Notes: generated from the letters alone by a model not told the origin. 64,000 nt of DNA from Saturnia japonica (GCA_033032175.1 CM065310.1:9672001-9736000); one strand, 5' to 3'; positions 41,101 through 50,759 are shown, numbered from the stretch's first letter. Translations and numbers: made by a program.

Positions 41101-43022
41101 TAAAGAACAAGAATTATCTATGGAGAAACAAAAATGATGCCAGCTTTTATATTTAGCTTAGTGAAGTAATTTTTGTGATATATGTAATTTATATTTTAAA
41201 ATGTAATAATTAAATGGAATAGGGTTACGTTTAAATTTTGCATGGGCCAGTCTCCGTTCTGCTACTGCTTTTGAGAGTTTCAGGGACCAATAAAATTTAG
41301 GGGAGAAATTACTTTGGGGCCAAAGATTAATTATTTTAAAGGGTATATAAATATCTGCTGTAAAATTAATGTTTTCTATAAAGATATCATAACATCTTTG
41401 TAAATTTTCTGTTAGCGCTGTTTTCCTGTATAACCCATCTAGCAAATCTTTGTAACCTAACCAGTCTGCATTTTTATAACACCTCTTTACAATTCTCTCT
41501 GGCTTGGAATTAAACCAAGTTGTTATTTTTATGATACAATGATCACTGCCTAAAGTTTCACTTGTAACCAACCAATTAAGTTCTAGTGCTATGTTCGAAG
41601 ATACTAAGGATATGTCGGGCGATGATTGTTGTATTTGTCCATTTACTACTTTAATACGCGTAGGCTGACCATCGTTCAAAATTATAAAACGACTGTTCAC
41701 CGCAGTATCAAAAATTTGTACACCTTTATAATTAGTTTTCGTAGACCAACTTGAATGATGACTATTAAAGTCGCCTAGTACCAACGCTTTGCTATTTAAT
41801 GTTGTAAATATGCTATCCCACTCATTTTGTGAAGTGCGTATGTTTGGAGGACAATATAGCGAGACAATATACTGAATTTTATCGTAACTATCTATTTTAA
41901 TGCTTATTAATTCTATGTTTTGGTTAATATGCGTTATGTTATGGTGACTTATGCGATAAAATGGCGACTCCTCCATACGAATCATACTTACCTATCCTTG
42001 CGGTAAATATTATAGCCACTAATCCTAAAATAACTCTCAGAACTAAGCCAGGTTTCACATATGGCAGCAATGTGGATTTTCTCTTGAAACAAGAATGTTT
42101 CTAATTCTACTAATTTAGGTTTAACACTTTTGGATCCCATTGAATCATATTAAGTTAAAAAAAATTATCACTGTTAGCCAATAAAATAATCTAAAATAAA
42201 TTTTAAAATAGGCCAGTCTGAAATATTATCTACCAGGACTAAGGTTAACCATTCTATGTAACATTTAATTATATAATTTACTTTAACTTGTATATTGTCT
42301 CCTTTTAAAAATACGATTTCTTTTAACCTTTTTAAAAGTTCCTGAAAATACATATCCTTCTCTTTTTTTGGCACTGAATCCGGGATACCGCTTACATTAA
42401 ATTGATCCGGATTCACATAAGCGTCTGTCCACGCTAGATTTTCCACTGAAGAATTGTTCTTGGAAGAAAATTTATTTTTTTTTTTGTTTTTTATTAAAAG
42501 TGCTATTAGATCGTACAGAGTTTGTTATTGCTGCATATGAAGCAGATTCTGAGATATGAGACTTCCAATTTGTTTATATATAGTATTTCTTAATAAATCA
42601 TAAATTATGCCTGTAAAATTAGAAAAAAAATGTGTGTAGAATATTATATAAAAAGTAATATGACAATTTTATTTTTAAGTTATAATTATATCATCATCCT
42701 GTTTAATGATAAAAAACTGGGTAATGTGACCCACATATTTCACAACATACATATTTAGTTAATTTCCCAGACATTTTTGGTTTTATCTAAAATATGTTAA
42801 TTTTATCATAGGAGCTTTATTACATTATTATAACTATCTCATTGCTGATAATGTTTTCAGATTCAGAAGATGGAAAGGAGGGAAATGATGATCTGCAAGG
42901 TGAGGATGATGGTGGCGATCCAATGATTAATGATAATACAAAACCGTTAGAAAAGAAAACTGAAACAGACAATAAACTAGAACCTATAGAGTCATCATTT
43001 AATAAGGAGATATCACCAAGAG
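35143..43022 (+). CDS. TGN38-like membrane protein of the secretory pathway, two exons visible (copy 1)
   Basis: Exon 1 35143-36317 ends at a GTGAGT donor, and exon 2 42861-43022 begins after TTTTCAG. The phases match (1/1), giving DDDFNSEDGKEG across the junction. Residues 1-18 look like a signal peptide (MFRYVLAILLVTCYNSLG). Residues 19-165 hold eight or so spaced cysteines. The rest is acidic and lysine-rich, with four imperfect 14-residue repeats of the type EQKESVLENPKDKV near the end of exon 1. Leader, cysteine-rich head and tandem 14-mers fit the trans-Golgi network protein TGN38/TGOLN2 family. The expected membrane span and Tyr sorting tail would be in later exons, not seen before the copy ends at 43781. 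An extra G near 35435 breaks exon 1 in this copy; copy 2 is intact. The intron holds two antisense retroelements. Confidence 0.65.
36318..36711. other. start of the TGN38-like intron
   Basis: Very AT-rich with TATATA stretches and no open frame. It runs into a (TTA)n microsatellite that is the tail of the next element. Confidence 0.5.
36712..38203 (-). mobile_element. CR1-like non-LTR retrotransposon, 5'-truncated (copy 1)
   Basis: The element reads right to left and ends in a trinucleotide microsatellite (ATT/TAT repeats, 36712-36733), as CR1/L2/Rex1-type elements do. It lacks the endonuclease and the start of the reverse transcriptase. The point of truncation is near 38125, where the text changes from NWKTANVVPIYKKG to unrelated residues. 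Confidence 0.8.
36755..38203 (-). CDS. reverse transcriptase of the CR1-like element, copy 1
   Basis: The frame is open for 482 codons, of which the first 30 are not element-like. From about residue 32 it shows NYRPISLTSVLCKTMEMMI, DEQHGFIPKRSV, DIIYLDYEKAFDRVPLKRLI, LSGVPQGSVLGPLLFILFLS and the catalytic FSLFADDTKFF. The post-polymerase region follows, with KLYKTYIRPLLEHAYIIWDP, IENVQRRATKMV and the terminal RVVTAWNKLPEKVVMAPTIT. The long intact frame suggests recent insertion. It would copy its own RNA at a nicked target. Lying antisense in the TGN38-like intron, it should be spliced out. Confidence 0.85.
   Translation of the reverse strand: MTFTGVTWSLVDQTASTNKEKKHSYIYVTENWKTANVVPIYKKGNKLLPVNYRPISLTSVLCKTMEMMIACHIREFLIHEKITLDEQHGFIPKRSVTTNLLNCLNKWTRNHSNGQPTDIIYLDYEKAFDRVPLKRLIHKLEHLGIRGSILAWICDFLSGRTFRVRIGEVMSDPRSVLSGVPQGSVLGPLLFILFLSDLKSTLQLPFSLFADDTKFFANPRSNWRAIQNDLNAIFKWTHDWLLTLNVNKCSVLHIGSNNPCQIYYLGGEQLTAVETQRDLGVTVSKDLKWGTHVLGVVKKTNSILYIIRKAFKFLTAKTFIKLYKTYIRPLLEHAYIIWDPYFKKDIKLIENVQRRATKMVYAMRNLPYEQRLINLGLTTLEHRRQRGRLIETYKILTNYYDVPSLKDMFKSNENKHLRGHPLKLWEFPAKRNPMKQFLPNRVVTAWNKLPEKVVMAPTITSFKSRLDKEDISKLFDTHASAN
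38204..38329. other. short spacer between two antisense elements
   Basis: AT-rich, non-coding; near 38170-38205 the text CAGTGACCATGTCACC could form a small hairpin. Confidence 0.3.
38551..39288 (-). pseudogene. RNase H domain of the I-like element, copy 1
   Basis: From 39288 downward: NFREYNKIFTDGSKEKENVG with the first catalytic D in FTDGSK, then SVMHAELLAIADTLAYIDSL with the catalytic E. The next motif (SDS) is lost in a frameshift (VVLRVLKSALQHL). The frame at 38551-38787 starts MDRLAKDALINGIPY, the end of RNase H, and continues into the C-terminal region. The domain removes RNA from the hybrid after copying. Confidence 0.78.
39549..40963 (-). pseudogene. reverse transcriptase of the I-like element, copy 1
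   Basis: In element order: ELENSIPSKNTSPGYDNISY (40963 downward), GLAQGDPLFL (about 40325), the catalytic box YADDFVLYYSG (about 40045-40015), LSNIGLNVSPLNSKICIFNR and LYFTVIRSRIDYVSILY, RIQNQCMRLIGG. The 184-bp MITE sits between the QGDP and YADD motifs. Several stops and frameshifts separate the pieces, so the enzyme is dead. Confidence 0.8.
40082..40265. mobile_element. 184-bp TA-flanked MITE, pogo/Tigger-like (copy 1)
   Basis: The terminal inverted repeats of 21 bases (40082-40102 CAGTGTAAACTCTTTATAAC.. and 40245-40265) are perfect, and the element is flanked by TA on both sides (40080-40081; 40266-40267). TA target and CAGT start fit the Tc1/mariner superfamily, pogo-like branch. TATAACG motifs recur inside (at about 40116, 40130, 40196, 40211). 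There is no coding capacity. Confidence 0.88.
41158..42148 (-). pseudogene. APE-type endonuclease of the I-like element, copy 1
   Basis: The domain starts near 42148 (MIQWD...), with AICETWLSSESYFRISGYNI, a stop/frameshift near 41985-42000, then the 275-codon frame: IQYIVSLYCPPN, LVLGDFNSHHSSWSTKTNYK and SPDISLVSSNI, LGSDHCIIKI. D/N/H of GDFN and SDH are the catalytic and metal residues. It nicks target DNA to start insertion. A difference near 42130 shifts the first codons out of frame here but not in copy 2. Confidence 0.82.
42174..42500 (-). pseudogene. ORF1 C-terminus of the I-like element, copy 1
   Basis: The 90-codon frame starts MENLAWTDAYVNPDQF and stays similar in texture upstream to about 42500 (KNKFSSKNNSSV). 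It ends in SDWPILKFILDYFIG at 42174, 26 bases before the endonuclease start. The position is that of ORF1, but no zinc knuckle is seen and I do not recognise the protein. Confidence 0.45.
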
Positions 43023-43781
43023 GTATTGTCAATATTAATAAAACTGTAGTTCTGTCTGTACATGTAATTGGTTTTTTTTCTTTCTAAATGTGTTAAATAG
43101 CTTGTCTATAGGCAACTAAATTTCAAAATGGACATAAACCTAAATGTTTTTCTGGATTTAACTCAGAAATGGCTTGTCAGAATTTTATAAAATTTTGCAC
43201 GTGTGAAGTATATGTCATTCCTCAATTGATGTGCCATAAAAATTATCAATGCAACTTTTACAATTACTAAAATGAAATCAAAAAAATATATTTTGATTTA
43301 TTCTTAATCAGATTTATTAAAATTGAATGAATTGTATTTTAAAAGAAAGTTGAAATTCTGTTGAGGGCTACAAAAAATATGTAACTGATATATGCTGATA
43401 ATTTGGCTTAATTTTTCCATTTTGTAAAAGATTTTAGATTTATTATTTAATTATTTTCTACTATTGCTACTTTTCATAATCATAGAATTAAGTATTTACA
43501 AAATTAACCATAATATGTCTTTTTGTACTATTTTTACTAATTATATATACTACTATTACTATTTATATATTTATTATATATATTTACTATTTTTAATGTT
43601 TTTACTTTTTGTAATATGACATGTGCTCCATACAAATAACATTTTGTTTTTGTACAGTAATGAGGGCTTATAGGAAGCCAATTCCCATTTGCGATAGCAC
43701 TTTTCACTAGTAATTTTATTGGAGAATTTTTATATTTAAAAATAACCACCTAAACCTACAGTTGTGCAAACAATATTTATA
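43023..43781. other. non-coding end of duplication copy 1
   Basis: A weak donor (GTATTG) at 43023 closes exon 2. No convincing membrane-span exon follows. A (TATATA)-rich stretch lies at 43540-43590. The copy ends at 43781, so later exons of the TGN38-like gene may be missing from this copy. Confidence 0.45.
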
Positions 43782-44095
43782 AATTATCGTACGGTTGGAA
43801 GCCTTGCTGAACGCTTCTATCTCTACTTTACGTGTGCATTTTTAAATAGCTCGGCACATGTATAGTACTTACTGTCCCTGATGGTAAGCACAGTACAATC
43901 CAAACACAACAGCGCCTGCCGGGAGATCTATAATATTATCTATCATGTTGTCCGGCCTGCATAAATATCTCTTCACGTTACGTTGACGTATGAAGGGGGA
44001 ACATACTGGCCGGGAGAAGCTTTCATTCCCCAGGACATCTGATTTTTTTAAAAATTACAATCACATATCTAACACGTTATATTATTATGTTGCAG

Positions 44096-44146
44096 GTGGC
44101 ACGAAGCTCTTATACTTTTTACGCATTTTTGAAAAATACGGGGTGA
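44096..44146 (+). pseudogene. orphan last exon of the odorant receptor (copy 2)
   Basis: The acceptor and coding text of receptor exon 9 (VARSSYTFYAFLKNTG, stop 44144-44146) are repeated unchanged, but the other eight exons are not. It can function only if the receptor transcript skips the whole of copy 1, or if the duplication is an assembly effect. Confidence 0.85.
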
Positions 44147-45344
44147 TAAAAAAGTACTAACGTCTAATTTCTATAAATTTTTAATTTTATTTCAAATAAT
44201 TGAAATATATTTAAAAAGAAAATTCTGGAAACAAACAATAAAAATAAATGTTTATATACTCATAACCTCAACCTAGAATATGTCCAATTCTTCACATATG
44301 CCCGCGATGGGAACGTCAAAGCAAATATTTTTGGTAACTGAATCAAGGAAAGAAGTCAAACGTTTGGAGGGTGATAGGACACGGCAATTGTGTAACTAAT
44401 TTAAAGCCTGCCCAAAGGAGCAAGGAGAGAGTTTTTACCAAGATGTAATGGAATTTGAACGACTATAATCAGGCGCAGTACCTATAATGAAAATTTCATA
44501 GGAGATTACGTTTGGGCGCTCAGTACGATTAAATCTTTAAAAATAAGTACAATATAAACTCATTTTATACTTAATTTTTCTTTACATTAATTGTAGTGTT
44601 CTTGAATAAAAGTAACTCAGGTGTTCATTATTTTGTTTAAAATACATAGTAACTTCCAACAAATTATGACAAAATAGGTAATTTTTCATAAAATTTTAAA
44701 TATTTGCTCTGGTTTCTACAAAACCAAATTTTGATCAAAAAAATTATTTTTCTTTTTATTAGTTATCTACGTAAAATAAACCAAAATTTCACAAGGTATT
44801 AACACCATCTTGCTAGAGCTACGTTTGAAGATTAGAAAAATGGTACAAGTTAGTCTTAAAAAGCGTGTATCCAGAGGCCTCAGCGATTAAAAAACAAAAC
44901 AAGTACCTAATGTCATAATTAAGCAGAATTGCCAGATGATTACATGTGTTACATTTTTCATAACTTTTCATCCTTTCGTGTAACATGTAAGTAACTTTTA
45001 ATAATTAGGACAATTTAGTAAGTTTTGTAAATATTGAGTTTTTGAACATATAATTTTAAGGCGCAATGTGAAAGAATGATAACTATGAACTCTTATGATG
45101 CGTGCACACGTTCCAATAAAAAATCCACACTACAAAACTGCTTACTAAGCCTCTAGTTTTATTGTGGTGAATCGATTTTTATACATCATGTAACATCAAG
45201 TGAGATTATACAAAGAGTTTTAACTTCTAACGCGCGTACCTAACTGCACGCACCGCTTTTTTTAAATTGTTGATTATTTGTTAATCCATTTATTGTATGT
45301 ATTTCAATATGATTGTATCTTCTCTTATATTTAAAGTCTTTGTA
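44147..45344. other. non-coding, copy 2 counterpart of 26654-27850
   Basis: Near-identical to copy 1 with a handful of single-base changes; no gene recognised. Confidence 0.5.
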
Positions 45345-45646
45345 TTAGCATTAGCCTATTCCACTTATCGAAGAAAAAGGCTTTTCCGACAAATATTATA
45401 AATACGCAACGCAAGTGAGTTTGTTTGTTTGTTTCGCTTACACGCTTAACTTATAAAAAATAACCTGTAAATTACTTAAAATAATAAATATTTCATTAGT
45501 ATTATTTGCAAATTGAGTATTTTGAAAAATAAAACATATCACACGCGGTTGAAGTCGTGGGCAAAGCTAATCACAAAATAGTTTGTTATAATAATACACT
45601 CGCGATCTAATTCAGCTTCAGCAAAAGTGGAATAGGCTAATGCTAA
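45345..45646. mobile_element. 302-bp MITE, copy 2
   Basis: Same length, same perfect 22-bp terminal inverted repeats (45345-45366; 45625-45646) and same GTA flanks as the copy at 27851-28152. Confidence 0.7.
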
Positions 45647-45858
45647 GTATTTTGGAATATTTTTTCAAACCGAACCAGTAGTTTAGTTAGCACGTTGAAC
45701 GAAAAAGAACACAAACGTGCAAACAAAAAACACTTTTGCTTCATAATATTAGAATATAAGTGAAAAATAGATATTATACTTTATTTAATTTGTATGTAAT
45801 CATTAATCTTTCTTTTTTATTATATCATATCTGCATCTATTTATTATATCATCATACA

Positions 45859-46040
45859 TGTAGTAAAGAAATAAACATAAGCCGGTTAGCGCCACCTATC
45901 GTACAAATGTTACATTCACACTGGCATAGATACTCCTTGTTCTTGTTTGCTCGCGTTGCGTATAATAAAGTGTTACTGTTGGATTTTAATATACTTAACT
46001 ATAAAACTAAAGCTTCTAGCTCTGCTGTTTTATTTCTACA
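45859..46040 (+). repeat. 5' LTR of Copia element
   Basis: Starts TGTAGTAAAG, ends TTATTTCTACA (TG...CA). Identical by eye to 49233-49414. Confidence 0.95.
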
Positions 46041-46056
46041 GGTTATGGGCCTATCT
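46041..46056 (+). promoter_or_regulatory. Copia primer binding site
   Basis: GGTTATGGGCC immediately after the LTR matches the primer site of Drosophila copia, which uses an internal half of initiator tRNA-Met. Confidence 0.75.
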
Positions 46057-46209
46057 CATAATAATTAGAAACAGTATTTAGTAAAAAGTTACAAGTTTAG
46101 TTCCGAAAAGTAAAGTACCGCGTGTAATAAAAAGTGAGGTTAAGTAGCCGACTCCGGTTATTAATTTTTGCAGCGTATTTTATATAAAAACCTATCAGTT
46201 TCCGAAGCA

Positions 46210-46304
46210 ATGTCGATAAACACCGTGCATATTGATAAACTGACCGGAAGGGACAATTACAATACGTGGAAATTCGCTGTAAAAGCCTACTTAGAGCACG
46301 AAGA
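46210..46304 (+). pseudogene. Copia gag start, cut by the homopolymer block
   Basis: ATG at 46210 opens MSINTVHIDKLTGRDNYNTW, then KFAVKAYLEHEDFL, the standard beginning of Copia gag (KL.G.NY..W...M...L...). The frame vanishes in the homopolymer block from about 46305. Gag would build the particle. Confidence 0.85.
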
Positions 46305-49069
46305 TTTTTTAAAAATTTTAAAATTTTGGGATTGAAAAAAATTTAAAAAAAAAATTTAATTTTTAATTTTTAAAAAAAAAAAAAGAAAAAACCCCCCCTT
46401 TTAAAAAAAACCCCCCCAGTAAAATTTTTATTTCCCCCTTTTTTTTTTTTCTGGGTTTTGGTTTAAAAAAAAAAAATTTCCCCCAAAAAAAAATTTTTTT
46501 TTTTAAAAAAATTAAACCAAAAAAAAAAAAAAAAATTCCCCCCTTTTTTAATTTTCCCCGGAAAAAAAATTTTTCCCCCAAAAACCCAAATTCCCTTCCG
46601 GGAACCCGGAGGGGCCCCCAAAACCCCCCCCCAAAAAGTTAAAAAAAAAGGGGGGGGAAAGGGGGCGGGAAAAACCCCCAAACCCCTTTTTTTTAAAAAA
46701 AAGGGGGTTTTTGGGGGTTTTTTTTTAAAAAATTTGGGGGGTTTTTCCCCCCCTTTTTAAAAGGGGGGGTTTTTTTTCCCCTTTTCCCCCCCTTTTGGAA
46801 AAAAAAATTTTTTTTCTTCTTAAAGGGCCCATTTTTGGGGGAAAAAAAAAAAATTTTTTAAAAAAATTTTTTTTTCCAATTTAAAAAGGGGGCCAAAAAA
46901 AAACCCCCTTTTCCCCCAACCCTTTTGGGGCCCCCCAAAAAAAAAAAAAAATTTTTTTTTTTAAATTTTTGGGGTTGGGCCTTTAAAAAAAATTGGGAAA
47001 AAACCCTTACCCCCCCCGGGGGTTTTTTTCCCCCCCGCCCCAAAGAAAAAAAAATTTTTCCCCTTTTTTCCCAAGGGGGGAAAAAGGGGGGGGGGGTTTT
47101 TGGGAAAAGGCCCCCCAAAAAATCCCCCGGGCCCGGTTTGGGGGGGGGGAAAAAAAAAAAAGGGAACCAAAACCCCTTTTTTAAGAAAAACCCCCGCCCC
47201 CCGGGTTTTTTCCCCCAAAAAAGGGGTTTTTTAAAAGGGGGGGTTTTTTTTCCCGGGGGAAAACCCCTTTTTGGGGGGGAACCCAAAAATTTTGGGTTTT
47301 TCCCCAAAAATTTTTGGGGGAAAAAAATTTTAAAAATTTGGGGAACCCAAAAATTGGGTTTTAAAATTTTTAAATTTTGGGGGCCCAAAATTCCCCGGTT
47401 TTTTAAAAAAAAAATTTTTTAAAAATTTGGGGTTTTCCCCCTTTAAGGGCCCTTTTATTTAAAGGGTTTTGGGGGAAACCCCTTGGCCCCTTCAATTAAA
47501 ATTTTTGGGTTTTTTTTGGGGGCCCCCAAAATTTTAAAGGAAAAATTTTTTTAAAAAAACCCCCTTTTCCCGGTTGGGGTTTTTCCCCCCTTTTTTGGGG
47601 GGGGGGGGAAAAAAAACCCCCCAAAAAAAAAAAAAAAAACCCCTTTTTAAAACCAAAAATTTTTGTTTTCCCCAAATAAACCCCCCTTTTTTTTTTGGGT
47701 TAAAAACCTTTTTCCAAATTTAAAAGGGGGGGGGGGCCCCCCTGGGGAAAAAAAACCCAATTTCCCCCAAAAATTTTTTTTTTAAAAAAAAAAAAGGGGG
47801 GGGGGTTTTTTTGGAACCCCCAAACCCCCCAAAAAAAAAAAAATTTTTTCCTCCCCCTTAAAGGCCCCCCCCCCCCCTTTTTTTTTTTAAAAAAACCCCT
47901 TCCCCCTTTTCCACCAAAAAAAAATTTTTTCCCCCCAAAAAAAAATTTAAAAAAATTTTAAAACCCAAAACCACCCGGAAACAAATTTTTTTTCCCCCGG
48001 GCCCGGAAAAGGGCCCTTTCCCCAAAAAAAAGAAATGGTTTGGGGGTTTTTTTTTTCCCGGGGGCCCCCTTTTTTATTTTTTTAAAACCCCGGGGGCCCC
48101 CCCAAAAATTTTTTAAAAAGGGGGTTTAAACCCAAAAAATTTTTTTTAATAAATTTTTTTTTAAAAAAGGGGAAATTTTTAAACCCCCAAAGGGTTTTAT
48201 TTTCCCAAAAGGGGCCATTAATTTTCCCTTGAAAAATTTTGGGCCCCTTTTTTTAAAAATTTTTAACCCCCCCGGGCGCCCCCGGGGGCAAAGGGCCAAA
48301 TTTCCCCCTTTCCCGGGAACTTTTAAAACCCAAAACCCCCCCCCTTTTTTGGGCCCTTTTTTAACCCCAAAAAAAAAGGCCAGGAAAATTTTTCCCCCAA
48401 AGGGGAAAAAAAGGAAAGTTTTTTTTCCCCCCTTTTCCCCCCAAGGGGCCCCTACTTTGGGTTCCCTTTATGGAAATTGGGTTTAAAAAAAACCCCCCAA
48501 TTTTCCCCCAAAAATTTTTTTAAAAAAAGGGGAAAATTCCCCAAAATTCCCTTTTTTTAAAAAATTTTAAAAAAATTCCAAAAAAGGGGCCCAAAATTGG
48601 GCCCTTCCCTTTTTCCCCTTGTTCCGGGAGGAAAAGGGGCCCGCCCAACCCTTTAAAAAAAAGGGTTTTTTCCGGTTTTTTTAAAATTTTGGAAAAAAAA
48701 AAAAAACCCGGGAATTTTTCCCCCCCCTTCCTACCCTTTCCCCCCCCAAACGCCCCCCAAATCAACCCCCGGGGGAAAAATTTCCCGGGGGTTTAACCCT
48801 TTTCCCCCTTTCCCAAATTAAAATTTTTTCCCCCCCGGCCCCAAAAGTAAAAAAAGGGGGGGAAAACCCCCCAAAAAAAAAAAAACCCCCCCCCCCCGGG
48901 TTTTCCCCAAACCCCCCCAAAAAATTCCCCCCCCCCCTTTTTTTTCCCCCCAAAAAGGGGGGGCCCCCCCAAAAAAAAAAATTTTTTTTTTCCAATTTTG
49001 GGGGGGGGGGGGGGATTGGCCCAAACCCAAAAAAAAATTCCAATTTTTTTCCCCCTTAAAAGGGGAAAA
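46305..49069. other. homopolymer-run block in the Copia interior, probable artefact
   Basis: About 2.77 kb of runs of three or more identical bases, with many more G and C runs than the block at 10815-13542. It starts and ends inside Copia coding sequence. The last 40 bases still resemble a distorted version of the expected RNase H codons (see findings). Open frames here, on both strands, are meaningless. Confidence 0.85.
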
Positions 49070-49248
49070 TAGATGTCCGGCACCATTTTATCCGGCAGAA
49101 CATATGTAAAAAGGAGATTGAGGTACAATATGTCAACACTGGAGAGATGGTTGCTGACGTCCTCACCAAAGCGACTCCACAGATCAAGCTAGACTACTTC
49201 TCTAGAAAAATGGGCTTATGTTTAAGGGAGGATGTAGTAAAGAAATAA
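49070..49248 (+). pseudogene. Copia pol, last part of RNase H
   Basis: The frame reads IDVRHHFIRQNICKKEIEV, then QYVNTGEMVADVLTKATPQI and FSRKMGLCLREDVV, with a stop at 49246-49248 inside the 3' LTR. IDVRHHFIRE and DVLTK are hallmarks of the end of Copia pol. The rest of pol is lost in the block. Confidence 0.9.
49222..49232 (+). promoter_or_regulatory. Copia polypurine tract
   Basis: TTAAGGGAGGA lies directly before the TG of the 3' LTR; it primes plus-strand synthesis. Confidence 0.75.
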
Positions 49249-49414
49249 ACATAAGCCGGTTAGCGCCACCTATCGTACAAATGTTACATTCACACTGGCA
49301 TAGATACTCCTTGTTCTTGTTTGCTCGCGTTGCGTATAATAAAGTGTTACTGTTGGATTTTAATATACTTAACTATAAAACTAAAGCTTCTAGCTCTGCT
49401 GTTTTATTTCTACA
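49233..49414 (+). repeat. 3' LTR of Copia element
   Basis: 182 bp, TGTAGTAAAG...TTTCTACA, identical to the 5' LTR; followed by ATACA. Confidence 0.95.
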
Positions 49415-49419
49415 ATACA

Positions 49420-50634
49420 GATCTAAGTACTAATTTTTTGTAAAGAAATTATATTCTAGATCCGGTCCTGGAAAATGCGTCTGAATGTCGAATTGAATAG
49501 AGTTGCAAAACCACAATATTTTAATTTTATCATACTACTAAAAATTTATTAATAATAAAATAAATCATTTTCTATATATATCCAGCCGTTGGCGTCCGAA
49601 TCTGAAATAAGTAAAATAAAAGCCAGCTGACCAAAATTTTGCTTTTATTTATTTTTAGTTTTGAAAATGTATGCCGTAAGTAACTTCTCTTTCGAAATAA
49701 TACTCAAATTTGACAAAAATTGCTATACTTGCATATTAAAATATATCAAAATGTAAAAAAAACTATCCGCCATCTAGCGGTGAGAGGAGTCCGTGTTCTC
49801 GTCGAGCCTGTCGCGACACCCAAGTCAAAGTATCACCGCTGTGTCGGTCGGAGTGGGGGGTGTTAGGTTATTTTCGTTACGTAATTTCTAGATTCGGTCT
49901 CCACGCTCAAGGGCCGCGATAGAAGCTATACAATAGCTTAAAAGCAAAACATTAATAGTTATGAAAATCGATTCACAATCAGCGAAAATATCACGTAACA
50001 TCAATGAAAATAGGACAACGACAATAATATTTCAAAACAACTTACATGTACTTATGTATGCGCGTTAGAACTGATTTTTCTTTAAATAGTCACATTTGAG
50101 GATATTTGACTTAGGATATCAAGTATAACATTATCCTCACCACAATAATACGACGTTTAAAAAGTAGCTTTATATTGTAGACTTATTATTACAATGTGCA
50201 TGCGTACCGTAAAAATTCATTTTCATATTTTTGTCATAAAGTCCTTAAAGATGCTTAACTTCAAAAATACAAATGGTAACTTTTGCAGGAAGAATAATAT
50301 AACTTTTCAAGAAGTGAAACGAAACTTTCGTTTTATGGTCTCAGCCAAGTAGCAACCCAGCCTCCGCTAGGAGTAATAGTGTTCTGTGTACACAGCAATG
50401 TTAAACTTATTTTTGGTGTTAAACTTACAGCAGTAAGACTGTGACCGTTTTAGTACTTTCAGTACTAAATTGGTATAATTAGGAGTCAGTGAAATTTATA
50501 GTTTCATTTTAGTATAAAACCCAATTTTAGTATTTTTTGGTATAATTCAACACATAAGAGTACATTTTTGGTGTTTTTAAGGATTACTATCTAGCAATAG
50601 TATAAACTACAATTTAAAGAGACACTATTTTCAG
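49420..50634. other. non-coding, copy 2 counterpart of 28367-29579
   Basis: Near-identical to copy 1, with single-base run differences; no gene recognised. Confidence 0.5.
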
Positions 50635-50759
50635 AATTAAAATGTATTGGCCCACAAATAGATACTTACGAAAGCTTTACATCTCTGTTAAATGTTATAG
50701 ATAAGTCTCCGAACGTAGATGATACTAAAAAACAAGCTATTGAAGAAGAATATCGTTAG
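50635..50759 (+). CDS. possible terminal exon of an unrecognised gene (copy 2)
   Basis: Same acceptor, same 41 codons (LKCIGPQIDTYESFTSLLNV...) and same TAG (50757-50759) as copy 1 at 29580-29704. Being unchanged is expected from the low divergence and does not add support. Confidence 0.3.

Larger units (their letters stand above)
38330..42530 (-). mobile_element. I-clade-like non-LTR retrotransposon with RNase H (copy 1)
   Basis: Reading right to left: the end of ORF1 (42174-42500), APE-type endonuclease (41158-42148), reverse transcriptase (about 39549-40963), RNase H (38551-39288) and a terminal Cys/His patch (CEMC..DAYH..VKC, about 38400-38480). Presence of an RNase H domain after the polymerase points to the I/R1/Loa side of non-LTR elements. 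Stops and frameshifts break every domain. A 184-bp MITE is nested in the polymerase. ORF1 is truncated on the left side of the element, near 42530. Confidence 0.8.
26272..43781 (+). repeat. 17.51-kb duplication unit, copy 1
   Basis: From 26272 onward the sequence recurs at 43782 onward, an offset of 17,510 bases. The match runs to the end of the window. The left limit is sharp: C at 26271 against A at 43781, and no similarity further left. Content: last receptor exon, 302-bp MITE, possible terminal exon, Gypsy element, TGN38-like gene, CR1-like and I-like elements. Differences from copy 2 are few: single substitutions, 1-3-base indels in runs, a 17-base indel near 26310, and the Copia insertion in copy 2. 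Confidence 0.93.
45859..49414 (+). mobile_element. Copia LTR retrotransposon inserted only in copy 2
   Basis: Two identical 182-bp LTRs, a Copia-type primer site, the gag start, the end of the polymerase RNase H and a polypurine tract are present. ATACA lies at 45854-45858 and 49415-49419, a 5-bp target duplication, while copy 1 has a single ATACA (ATCATCATACAGATCTAAG, about 28356). The interior 46305-49069 is a homopolymer-run block, about 2.8 kb where a Copia gag-pol would take about 4 kb. Identical LTRs mean a very recent insertion. Confidence 0.93.

Noticed and set aside
42842..43087. Free-standing 81-codon gene
   Set aside because: The first codons lie before a splice acceptor; it is exon 2 of the TGN38-like gene read with intron on both sides.
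46363..49128. A dozen open frames on both strands inside the second homopolymer block
   Set aside because: All consist of F, K, G, P runs from the artefact sequence.
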